Assembly (NCBI GenBank): GCA_040882255.1
Contig: JBBEBP010000029.1
Span: 186,001 to 250,000 of the forward strand
Source: PWQG01 sp040882255
GTDB taxonomy: Bacteria; Pseudomonadota; Gammaproteobacteria; Pseudomonadales; Pseudohongiellaceae
Direction of reading: 5' to 3'
DNA: 64,000 nucleotides
Each line of letters begins with the position of its first letter. The stretch's first letter is position 1. The notes beneath the pieces were generated by a model. It was not told where the DNA came from, did no database searches, and worked only from the letters and a program-made list of their open reading frames with translations. Below are positions 51,797 through 59,626 of the stretch, one piece after another. Made by a program: the position numbers and the translations under genes.

Positions 51797-52399
51797 TTAA
51801 CTATGACCGGCGATGGACGACAGCTGACTGAGGTCGATGCCCAGGATGGCGGCGGCCGCGCTGGCCTTGTTGTCGAAGTCGCGCGAGAACAACAGGTTGC
51901 TGTCGGCGGGGACGGTCAGCCAGACATTGTCGCTGATCTCCTGCTCGAGTTGACCGGCTTCCCAGCCCGCACAGCCCAGCGAGACCAGATAGTGGTCCGG
52001 GCCCCTGCCCTCGGCGATCGCTTCCAGGATGTCCCGTGACATGGACACGGCGATCTCGTCGGTGACCGGCAGGGTGTAGTCCCACTCGTCGCCGGCCTCG
52101 TGCAGGATGAAGCCCTTGTTGCGCTCCACCGGGCCGCCGGCCAGTACCTGTTCCTGCTCCATGAGCCGGGCTTCAGAGGGCGCTGGTGTGATCTCCAGTT
52201 CGGCCAGCAGTTCGGTCATGGTCACGTCGGACGGGCGGTTGATGACGATGCCCAGTGCGCCGTCCGGGCCGTGTTTCCACAGGTAGGTGACGCTGCCGTT
52301 GAAATACGGGTCCTGGAGGTGCGGCATGGCGATCAGGAACTGGTTTTCCAGTGTCTGTTCTTCCCCGCCCTCGCTTGTGTCATGGGTGGCGTCGTTCAT
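51797..52399 (-). CDS. algH: YqgE/AlgH family protein
   Basis: 200 residues. The family pattern is plain: LENQFLIAMPHLQDPYFNGS, GALGIVINRPSDVTM, VLAGGPVERNKGFILH and LVSLGCAGWEAGQLEQEIS. AlgH influences alginate regulation in Pseudomonas; the biochemical role is unknown. Overlaps the tonB-like gene by 4 bases and precedes ruvX. Confidence 0.94.
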   Translation of the reverse strand: MNDATHDTSEGGEEQTLENQFLIAMPHLQDPYFNGSVTYLWKHGPDGALGIVINRPSDVTMTELLAELEITPAPSEARLMEQEQVLAGGPVERNKGFILHEAGDEWDYTLPVTDEIAVSMSRDILEAIAEGRGPDHYLVSLGCAGWEAGQLEQEISDNVWLTVPADSNLLFSRDFDNKASAAAAILGIDLSQLSSIAGHS

Positions 52400-53268
52400 G
52401 GTGCTTCACTACTGAAAGAATTGCCTCTGTGGAAACGCCAGGTGCGGATGATTTCCAGTATATCAACCTCTCCGCGCAGCTCGTCCGGGAACGGATCGAA
52501 TGGCGATGCCCGTTGTACGATGTCTGCGGCGGCCTGGTCCAGGATCTGCTCGCCGGAAGATTCCAGGATGCGGATCTCGGTCACGCTGCCGTCGGGCCGC
52601 AGCGCCACCATCATTCGCAGGCTGCCAAATACATTCTGCTGCCTTGCCTGATCAGGATAATACCGATTGCCGACCGTCTCAATACGCCGGCGCCAGTTGT
52701 CCAGGTACAGCGCGTCATGGCGTTGCTGTGTGGAGGCCGAGGAAATGGTGTAGCGGCGCGGGCGGTTGGCGTAAGCCTGTTGCTGGCGGTCCAGCCGGGC
52801 CTGCAGGCTGGCGATGGCCAGGCGCAACTCTTCCGGATTATCGACGTCCGGCTGCGGCTGTTCGCTGTCGCTGGGCTGGTCCTGTTCCGAGGGGGACACA
52901 CGGTTTTCCGCAGTCTGTGCGGTGACCACATCCACAGGGGAGTCGGCGCTGGCGTCCGGGGCCGGTTGCCGGACGGGGCTGACCTCGCGCACTTCGTCGT
53001 CATTCAGTTCGGCTTCGTGCGGCGTGCTGGGTGCCACGATCTCGTCGAGGCTGCCGCTGCCCTGCTGGTTGGCCTGGGCAATGAAGTCTGCCTGCTCCGG
53101 CGCCGTTTCGCTCTCGTACTGGGCCAGGGTGATCTCGATAGCGGGGGCCTCGGGGCTCTCGCCCAGAAAGCTGAAACCGACACCGGCTATCAGCATCACG
53201 TGGACACAGGCAGACAGGAATACCGTGAAACCGAAGCGTTCGTTGGCCAGAGACGGATCGTTACTCAT
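52396..53268 (-). CDS. TonB family protein (TonB3-like)
   Basis: 290 residues. One N-terminal helix (FGFTVFLSACVHVMLIAGVG), a long acidic, proline-containing linker, a short coiled segment and a C-terminal TonB domain (YYPDQARQQNVFGSLRMMVA, then LRPDGSVTEIRILESSGEQ). The position between gshB and algH equals that of tonB3 in Pseudomonas, which is needed for twitching motility. No exbB/exbD genes are nearby. Confidence 0.85.
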   Translation of the reverse strand: MSNDPSLANERFGFTVFLSACVHVMLIAGVGFSFLGESPEAPAIEITLAQYESETAPEQADFIAQANQQGSGSLDEIVAPSTPHEAELNDDEVREVSPVRQPAPDASADSPVDVVTAQTAENRVSPSEQDQPSDSEQPQPDVDNPEELRLAIASLQARLDRQQQAYANRPRRYTISSASTQQRHDALYLDNWRRRIETVGNRYYPDQARQQNVFGSLRMMVALRPDGSVTEIRILESSGEQILDQAAADIVQRASPFDPFPDELRGEVDILEIIRTWRFHRGNSFSSEAP

Positions 53269-53281
53269 AAACTACGGTGGT

Positions 53282-54235
53282 TCACCGATTATCCAGACAG
53301 GCACTGATACAGTCCATCAATTGACCCCCGATGTCCAGGTCGCAGGCGTTGTCCAGCTCCCGGATACAGGTCGGGCTGGTGACGTTGATTTCCGTCAGGT
53401 AGTCGCCGATCACGTCCAGCCCCACGAACAGTAGCTTGCGCTGCCGGATGTCATCCTTGACCCGTGCGCAGATCCAGCGGTCCCGCTCGGTCAACGGGCG
53501 GGCCTCACCGCGCCCGCCTGCAGCCAGATTGCCGCGTGACTCGCCCACTGCGGGCACTCGGGCCAATGCATAGGGCACCGGCTCGCCGTCGATCAAGAGG
53601 ATGCGCTTGTCGCCTTCCGTGATTTCCGGGATGTAGCGCTGCGCCATGGTCTGGCGCCGGCCGTGGTCGGTCAGGGTTTCGATGATGACGCTGACATTAG
53701 GGTCGTCCTGCTTCAGCCGGAAGATCGAGCCGCCGCCCATGCCGTCCAGCGGTTTGAAGATCACATCACCGTGTTCCCGGTGGAACTGCCGTAGCTTGTC
53801 GGCCCGCCGGCTGACCATGAAGGGAGGACAGCAGTCGGGGAACTGGGTGGCGTACATTTTCTCGTTGCAGTCGCGCAGGGACTGGGGGCGGTTGACGATC
53901 AGGGCGCCTTCCTGTTCGGCCTGCTCCAGCAGATACGTGGAGTAGATGTACTCGGCATCGAAGGGCGGATCCTTGCGCATCAGGATCACGTCCAGGTCGG
54001 ACAGGTTCCGGTCCACCGCTTCGCCAAGGTCGAACCAGTTGTCCGGATCATAGGCCACGGTCAACGGTCGCATGGAGGCCATGGCCCGGCCGCCGTCCAT
54101 GTACAGGTCGTGTTGCTCCATGTAGTGCAGTTCCCAACCGCGCTGGCGGGCGGCCACCAACATGGCCAGGCTGCTGTCCTTCTTGTAGGCGATGGACTGG
54201 ATAGGGTCCATGACGATGCCAAGTCGGATGGTCAT
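53282..54235 (-). CDS. gshB: Glutathione synthetase
   Basis: 317 residues, full length for bacterial GshB. ATP-grasp motifs: KMYATQFPDCCPPFMVSRR, DVIFKPLDGMGGGSIFRL, GDKRILLIDGEPVPYALAR and GLDVIGDYLTEINVTSPTC. It joins glycine to gamma-glutamylcysteine in the cytoplasm. It is divergent from the pilG-like gene with a 166-base gap. It supports the GST at 17605 by supplying glutathione. Confidence 0.96.
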   Translation of the reverse strand: MTIRLGIVMDPIQSIAYKKDSSLAMLVAARQRGWELHYMEQHDLYMDGGRAMASMRPLTVAYDPDNWFDLGEAVDRNLSDLDVILMRKDPPFDAEYIYSTYLLEQAEQEGALIVNRPQSLRDCNEKMYATQFPDCCPPFMVSRRADKLRQFHREHGDVIFKPLDGMGGGSIFRLKQDDPNVSVIIETLTDHGRRQTMAQRYIPEITEGDKRILLIDGEPVPYALARVPAVGESRGNLAAGGRGEARPLTERDRWICARVKDDIRQRKLLFVGLDVIGDYLTEINVTSPTCIRELDNACDLDIGGQLMDCISACLDNR

Positions 54236-54401
54236 TACGTAGTCACCTGTGGCTTTGCCGGGTGGTGGGCTGCACCGCCGCGTCCGGCCTTGAAAGATGG
54301 GGCATCATATCATGGTGGATACACCGCCCGGTATTCGCCCGTTCCCGGGTACTGTGCTAGAACAAAGACAGGACAGCAAGATTGCCACAGGGAGGTGTCT
54401 A

Positions 54402-54773
54402 ATGAGCGAAGTCCTGAAATCCGTACTGCTGGTCCAGGCCACCCGTGGTGCCCGGCAGGGAACGGCGGCGCTGTTGAAAGGGACGGCGGAGCGGATACGC
54501 GAGGCCGAGGACGGATTCGATGCATTGTGCCAGCTTGCCCGGGAGCGGCCGCAACTGGTGGTCATGGATTTCCACCTGCCGCGGCTGGGCGGATTCCAGA
54601 CCTGCGCCCTGTTGCGCAACAGTACCCTGTTCGCCGGCATCCGCATCATTCTGCTGGGCGATTCCGACAATCTGGTTGACCGTACCCGTGCCGAGTTGGC
54701 CGGTGCGGACGCCTACCTGGTCAAACCGTACCGGCGCGAGGAGCTGCTGGGTCTGTTGGAGGATTCACGCTGA
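54402..54773 (+). CDS. PilG-like response regulator with a degenerate acidic pocket
   Basis: 123 residues from ATG 54402, with GGGAGGTGTCTA upstream. It aligns with PilG over DGFDALCQLARERPQLVVMD (D56 kept), LPRLGGFQTCALLRN and AYLVKPYRREELLG (K108 kept). The acidic pair that binds Mg2+ is missing: VLLVQATRG has Q12-A13 where PilG has DD, and the switch Ser/Thr is G86. Phosphorylation is therefore doubtful. In Pseudomonas PilG acts in the Pil-Chp system that controls pilus extension through FimX and cAMP. It shares one base with the next gene. Confidence 0.82.
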   Translation: MSEVLKSVLLVQATRGARQGTAALLKGTAERIREAEDGFDALCQLARERPQLVVMDFHLPRLGGFQTCALLRNSTLFAGIRIILLGDSDNLVDRTRAELAGADAYLVKPYRREELLGLLEDSR

Positions 54774-55144
54774 TGGCCGGAATCGTGGTTGTGGATGACT
54801 CGCCAGCCCGGAACGCGGTATTGAGCGCAATGCTGCGGGCGGCGGGCCACCGCGTGGAGACGGCCGCTACCTTGCCCGGAGCATTGCGACAGTGCCGCTG
54901 CACCGAACCCGCGCTGGTGCTGGTGGAGCTGCTGCTGCGTCATGGTAACGGCTATTCGCTGGCCGGTTTTCTGCAGCGTCGTACCGGTGTGCCCGCCGCG
55001 TTGATGGTGTCCCGGCAACAGGCGGCGGAAATCCGCTGGGCCAGGGCAAGAGGCCTGGCCGGTGTGTTGACCCGCCCGCGTCCGGTGGCCGTCATGCAGA
55101 ACCGTGTTGCCGAACTGCTGGCGACGCAAGAGGAGACCGGGTGA
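54773..55144 (+). CDS. PilH-like response regulator with phosphoacceptor changed to Glu
   Basis: 123 residues. The acidic pair D8-D9 (IVVVDDSPARN) is kept, but the phosphoacceptor position is glutamate, E52 in LVLVELLLRHGNG, and the conserved lysine is R101 in VLTRPRP. Similarity to PilH is seen in the EIRWARARGLAGVL segment and from its position after the PilG homologue. The Asp-to-Glu change may mimic a fixed phosphorylated state, or the protein may be a pseudo-receiver. Its stop overlaps the next start. Confidence 0.75.
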   Translation: MAGIVVVDDSPARNAVLSAMLRAAGHRVETAATLPGALRQCRCTEPALVLVELLLRHGNGYSLAGFLQRRTGVPAALMVSRQQAAEIRWARARGLAGVLTRPRPVAVMQNRVAELLATQEETG

Positions 55145-57144
55145 TGCGATTGACGGGCTATGGCGTGCCATCGCCGGAAGTGGTCCACGGGGTGCTGCAG
55201 CCGAAGTTCCGGCAGATCGAACAGCAGTGCCGGGAATGGTGTGCACGGCCCTCACGCCAGCGTTTGCGGCCGCTGGTGAGCCTCCTGGGCGGCATGGCGG
55301 TACTGGCCCGGCTTTGCCGGCAACCGGCTTCCGGGAAGTGCGCCCGTCGCGCATTGCAGCGACTGCGTGGCAATCGCGCGGTGCCGGACCGGACAATGGT
55401 GGTGCAGTGTCTTGTGATGCTGGACAGCTGGGCGGGTAGTTCGACAATGGATCATCACTGGCGGTGCAGCCTGGTGCCGTTGCGTGACACTGCGCTCGGG
55501 GCCTTGCGGTTGCCGGAAACGGATGGCAGCGGACTGCCCGGCCCCGTTCTCCAGTATCTGGCGCTGAGAGACTGTCTTGCCGGTGAACATTGTCCGGTCC
55601 GGTCCACCGCAGCAGCCTGCGCCATACTGCTGGCTGATGGGCAAAAGCGACCGGATGCGCCCCGCCGCTTTGCGGGGGACATGGCGCTTGCGCTGGAGTC
55701 CCCGCTGACTGAGCTGGGTGCCGGCATGACGCCCGATGATCGCCCGAGAGCCGCCTTGCACACCCTGTACCGTGAACTGTCCGTGTTGATCGCGGTGCAA
55801 CGGCTGCGTTGCCTTGCATTACCGGTGAAAGCTGTGCGGCAGGCACAGTGGCTGATCCTGATGCATCTGCGTCACCATCCCGGTGATTGGCCCAGTGACA
55901 GCCTGGCTGTGCTGATACGCCATCTGCTGGGTCTGCAATGGTGGCTGATGACGGAAGCGGAAGGCAAAGCCGTGGACCTGTCGCCCGTCATGCGCCGGAC
56001 GGGACGGTTCCTCAGCGCCTGGCGGCAGGCGTGTGAAACGGGCAGTGAGGCGGTATCGTGGCTGGACAGGTCCGCACGGGAAGGGATCAGGGAGGAGTTG
56101 CGGGAGGAACTGTATACGGTCGCCCGGACGCTTCCCTCTGGTGAAGACCGGCCGGTCTCGCCGGCACTGTGTACCGCGCTGGCGCGGCTGCATCTTACCC
56201 TGCATTGCACCGGACACCGACTGCTGGCCTGGTGGTCGGACACGTTACAGCAGTCTTTTCTGGCACTGTTGCAGGCCGGTGGCCCGGCGGGCCCTCTCTG
56301 GCGGCAGCGGCTGCTGGCGTTCCGCAGTGCGGTGCTGGCCGGTCCCGTGAACGGAGCCGTGTCGACGCCCGCTACACAGCAGCCGGGAGATCATGTCTGT
56401 GCCCTGCTGGAGTCGGTCACGGACGAGGCATGGTTGCTGACCGCGTTGCGGCGAAGCCTCGCGCAGGCCATTGCGATGCCTGTACCGGGTCTGGCGGATG
56501 GCCCGCGCGAGGGTGTCGGCGAGCAGCCGGTCGAACCGAGGCAGGAGACCGTGATCGATCAGCTTTCCGGGGGCATGGTCCACCTGCCGGATCCGGCCGC
56601 GTGGTTCGATGCCCTGCAGGCGGATAACGGGGCCAGCGGTCGGACTGAACTGATACGCTCCGTGGTGCGGGAACTCACGGTACTGGAGAAGGGTGCGCGG
56701 GCGCTGGGTGTATCCCGCATTGAGTCGCTGGCCGCCGTTCTGCGCTCCGTGTACCGACAGATCGGGGTGGATGAGGGGCGGGAGGATGCTGCCATCATGC
56801 CCGACCGCGCCCTGTTGTTGGCCCTGCGCCGTGGCCACGCAGGACTGCTGCATCGCCTGGACCAGGCGGCGGCCTGGCAGACGATCAGCCGGCCCCAGCC
56901 GGTCATCGAGTACCTGTATCGCAGCCTGGAAGCGCAGCAGTCGGAGCAGCCTGACAATGCCTTGTCCCTGCCGCATCGATGTCTGTCCATTAATCAGCGG
57001 CTGCAGGCCCTGGTGGACACGGCTACGCCGGCGTCAGTCACAGGAGAGCGGCACACGCTGATGCGCACCCTGTTGCACGATCAGGCCCGTCTGCTGAAAA
57101 CCATGGCAGTCCCGGATCGCAACCGGTCGGGTCAGAGCGTATAA
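55141..57144 (+). CDS. Large protein of unknown function in the position of pilI/pilJ/chpA
   Basis: 667 residues from GTG 55141, or ATG 55144. No membrane helix, signal peptide, kinase core, CheW or methyl-accepting motif is visible. It is rich in Leu, Ala and Arg and probably all-helical. Two parts look faintly like histidine-phosphotransfer or ChpA N-terminal helical bundles: ALHTLYRELSVLIAVQRLRC and RTELIRSVVRELTVLEKGAR. The gene overlaps the pilH-like gene by 4 bases, so a role with those two is likely. Whether it derives from ChpA is only an inference. Confidence 0.6.
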   Translation: MMRLTGYGVPSPEVVHGVLQPKFRQIEQQCREWCARPSRQRLRPLVSLLGGMAVLARLCRQPASGKCARRALQRLRGNRAVPDRTMVVQCLVMLDSWAGSSTMDHHWRCSLVPLRDTALGALRLPETDGSGLPGPVLQYLALRDCLAGEHCPVRSTAAACAILLADGQKRPDAPRRFAGDMALALESPLTELGAGMTPDDRPRAALHTLYRELSVLIAVQRLRCLALPVKAVRQAQWLILMHLRHHPGDWPSDSLAVLIRHLLGLQWWLMTEAEGKAVDLSPVMRRTGRFLSAWRQACETGSEAVSWLDRSAREGIREELREELYTVARTLPSGEDRPVSPALCTALARLHLTLHCTGHRLLAWWSDTLQQSFLALLQAGGPAGPLWRQRLLAFRSAVLAGPVNGAVSTPATQQPGDHVCALLESVTDEAWLLTALRRSLAQAIAMPVPGLADGPREGVGEQPVEPRQETVIDQLSGGMVHLPDPAAWFDALQADNGASGRTELIRSVVRELTVLEKGARALGVSRIESLAAVLRSVYRQIGVDEGREDAAIMPDRALLLALRRGHAGLLHRLDQAAAWQTISRPQPVIEYLYRSLEAQQSEQPDNALSLPHRCLSINQRLQALVDTATPASVTGERHTLMRTLLHDQARLLKTMAVPDRNRSGQSV

Positions 57145-57174
57145 TGCCGGTTTTTTCCAGGGGTTTTCGACATC

Positions 57175-57708
57175 GTGAATGTAGCCGGTTTTCTCTGGGG
57201 TGTGGGCGGCATCCTGTTGTTGTTGGGTTTCGCCGTGTTGCGCCTGGGATCCGTCGCGCTGGAGGTGCTGGCTTTTCCGCTGGACGCCGCTCACTGGGCG
57301 CTGTTGGGGGTCTGGACGCCGTACATGATCTGGGCGGAAGGGTACAAGGGATTCTTCCGGGGGTTTGCGCCGCGGGTAGTGGCCAGGGCCCGCCATCTGG
57401 CCCGGCATCCGCAGCCGCTGCATGTACTGCTGGCGCCGTTGTACTGCATGGGCTACATTCACGCCACGCGGAAACGACGGCTGCTGTCACTGGCGCTGAC
57501 CACGATGATCGTCTGTTTTGTGCTGCTGGTTCGCATGCTTCCCCAACCCTGGCGTGGCATCATCGACATCGGCGTGGTGGCGGGGCTGGTGGTCGGCATG
57601 CTGTCCATCGTCTGGTTTCTTCACCTCGTCCGGCAGAATCCGGCGGCGCTGACGGTACCCACCGATGTGCCCGTGGTGACCGCCAATCCGGGTGAACCGG
57701 CGCCCTGA
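57175..57708 (+). CDS. Membrane protein of unknown function
   Basis: 177 residues from GTG 57175. Helices at the N-terminus (FLWGVGGILLLLGFAVLRLG), around residues 30-48 and in the C-terminal half (LALTTMIVCFVLLVRML, DIGVVAGLVVGMLSIVWFLH); between them is a basic stretch (RVVARARHLARHPQPLH). No family recognised. It sits 30 bases after the 667-residue protein and 34 bases before a glycosyltransferase. Confidence 0.62.
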   Translation: MNVAGFLWGVGGILLLLGFAVLRLGSVALEVLAFPLDAAHWALLGVWTPYMIWAEGYKGFFRGFAPRVVARARHLARHPQPLHVLLAPLYCMGYIHATRKRRLLSLALTTMIVCFVLLVRMLPQPWRGIIDIGVVAGLVVGMLSIVWFLHLVRQNPAALTVPTDVPVVTANPGEPAP

Positions 57709-57742
57709 TCGGGAACCCCGCATCCATCCAGGAGGGTCGCGC

Positions 57743-58669
57743 ATGACAGAGAAGGAACAGGCCCCGCACCGGCCTCTCTGCTGCGCGGTGATCGTAACCT
57801 GGGAGCCGCCTGTCACCGTTCTGCTGGCGCTGGTAGAGCAGCTGTTGGCGGATGATTGCCCCTGCCGGATCATCGATAACGGTTCCTCCAATGCAGCGTC
57901 CATGCTCGCGGCGTTTGACCACCTGCCCGCCGGAGACTTCTCTGTTTCCTGGCTGCCTGCCAACCTGGGGTTGGCGGCAGCGCTCAATCGCGGACTGGAA
58001 CAGACAGTGGAAGAGGGGTTTCGGTATGCGCTGTTGTTTGATCAGGACAGCTGTATCGATTCCTGTTTCAGCCGATCCATGCTGGACGCCTTCCGGGAAG
58101 CCTCGGCCCTGATCCCACGGCCGCTGGCCGCACTCGGTCCCCGCGTGCAGAACCCGGATAGTGGTCGCCGCACCCCTTTCCGGGTGTTCGATCGCTGGCT
58201 GTTCCGTAGCGACCGCCGCATTGCGGGTGAGCGGCCTTTTTTCGAGGCCGGTTTCCTGGTGACATCGGGCACATTGCTGGACCTGGGCTGCCTGTCTGAC
58301 ATCGGCCTGATGCGCGAAGAGTACTTCATCGACAATATTGATGTGGAGTGGTGTTTCCGTGCCAGGGCCCGGGGCTACGCGGTGGTGGGTACCGACCGAG
58401 CGGTACTGCACCATCGTATAGGCGAGGCATCAGATCGTTGGCTGGTGCGCCGTGGCTGGGTGGTGGAGCACAGTCCGCTGCGCTGCTATTACTCGACGCG
58501 CAATCGCCTGCATTTGCAGCGCCAGCCCTACGCACCGGCCGGCTGGGTCTGGCGCGACCGTATCCGTTTCCTGCTCAAGTCCGCCTGGCTACTGCTCTGC
58601 ACGGAGCAGCGGCGGGCCTACTGGCGGAACCTGCAGCGTGGCATTCGCGATGCCGGGGAGCTGACATGA
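57743..58669 (+). CDS. Glycosyltransferase family 2 (rhamnosyltransferase-like)
   Basis: 308 residues. The GT-A fold start is CCAVIVTWEPPVTVLLALVE; the acidic nucleotide-binding site is ALLFDQDS, and INDVEW-type residues appear as FIDNIDVEWCFRARARGY. This resembles WbbL/RfbF rhamnosyltransferases of O-antigen synthesis. It overlaps the following GT gene by 4 bases. Sugar donor and acceptor are not predictable. Confidence 0.85.
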   Translation: MTEKEQAPHRPLCCAVIVTWEPPVTVLLALVEQLLADDCPCRIIDNGSSNAASMLAAFDHLPAGDFSVSWLPANLGLAAALNRGLEQTVEEGFRYALLFDQDSCIDSCFSRSMLDAFREASALIPRPLAALGPRVQNPDSGRRTPFRVFDRWLFRSDRRIAGERPFFEAGFLVTSGTLLDLGCLSDIGLMREEYFIDNIDVEWCFRARARGYAVVGTDRAVLHHRIGEASDRWLVRRGWVVEHSPLRCYYSTRNRLHLQRQPYAPAGWVWRDRIRFLLKSAWLLLCTEQRRAYWRNLQRGIRDAGELT

Positions 58670-59589
58670 GCGGTTTGCGGTCAGGGCAGGTGCTGGTGCT
58701 GCTGGCGGTATGGAACGGAAGTCGGTGGCTGGCCGAGCAGATTGACAGCATTCTGCGCCAGCAGGATGTCGAGGTCAGCATCCTGTGCCGCGATGATGGC
58801 TCCACCGATGACTCGCCAGCCATTCTGCAGCACTACCATCGCCAGTTTCCCGGGCAGGTCCGTCTCCTTGAGGATGACCTGGGGAATCTGGGTGCCTGTG
58901 GCAGTTTCTCGCAATTGATGAAGCATGCCCTGGAAGTGGATCTGAAGCGTGAGCCCGGCCTCGCAGTGGCGTTGGCGGATCAGGATGATATCTGGCACCC
59001 GGAGCGGTTGTCGGTGACATTGACTGCACTTGACGAGGCGGCAGGGCCCGGTGGACCGGTACTGGTGCATACGGACCTGCGTGTGGTCAACGAGGCGCTC
59101 GAACCGGTGGCTCCTTCCCTGGCACGTTATCAGGGGCTGCGGCCCTGGCAGGGCGGACTGCCGGCGCAACTGCTGGGTAACTCTGCTACCGGCTGCACTG
59201 TTCTGATGAATCTGGAATTGTTGCAACTGGCACTACCGGTACCCGTTGAGGCCGTCATGCACGACTGGTGGTTATCACTGGTTGCCAGCCTGTACGGGCA
59301 GCGTGTCTATGTTGACCGGCCCCTGGTCGACTACCGGCAGCATGGTGAAAATGCAGTGGGGGCAAAGGCGCTGCAGCCCCGGCGCTGGACGGGTATCAGG
59401 CAGTGGGTGTTCGATCGCAGCAGTCAGCCGGTATTCGAGCAGATTGCGGTGCAGGCGGAGGTTTTCCGGCAACGTCACGGCGATTGTCTGACACGCCGGC
59501 AGCGTCTGGCGGTGCAGTGGGTTCTGTGGCTGCCCCGGTTGCCCGCCCCGCTGCAGAAAGTACTGTTCCGGCTGCTGCGTCTTCTGTGA
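58666..59589 (+). CDS. Glycosyltransferase family 2
   Basis: 307 residues. GT2 motifs: VLLAVWNGSRWLAEQIDSIL, CRDDGSTDDS, ALADQDDIWHPERL (the DxD-like site) and the acceptor-loop MHDWWLSLVASLYG. Typical of RfbF/WcaA-type enzymes of cell-surface polysaccharide. Couples translationally to the previous GT and ends 37 bases before the convergent large glycosyltransferase. Confidence 0.87.
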   Translation: MSGLRSGQVLVLLAVWNGSRWLAEQIDSILRQQDVEVSILCRDDGSTDDSPAILQHYHRQFPGQVRLLEDDLGNLGACGSFSQLMKHALEVDLKREPGLAVALADQDDIWHPERLSVTLTALDEAAGPGGPVLVHTDLRVVNEALEPVAPSLARYQGLRPWQGGLPAQLLGNSATGCTVLMNLELLQLALPVPVEAVMHDWWLSLVASLYGQRVYVDRPLVDYRQHGENAVGAKALQPRRWTGIRQWVFDRSSQPVFEQIAVQAEVFRQRHGDCLTRRQRLAVQWVLWLPRLPAPLQKVLFRLLRLL

Positions 59590-59626
59590 AAAACGGCCAT
59601 TGCCGCCTGGATCTTTCGCCAGGCTT

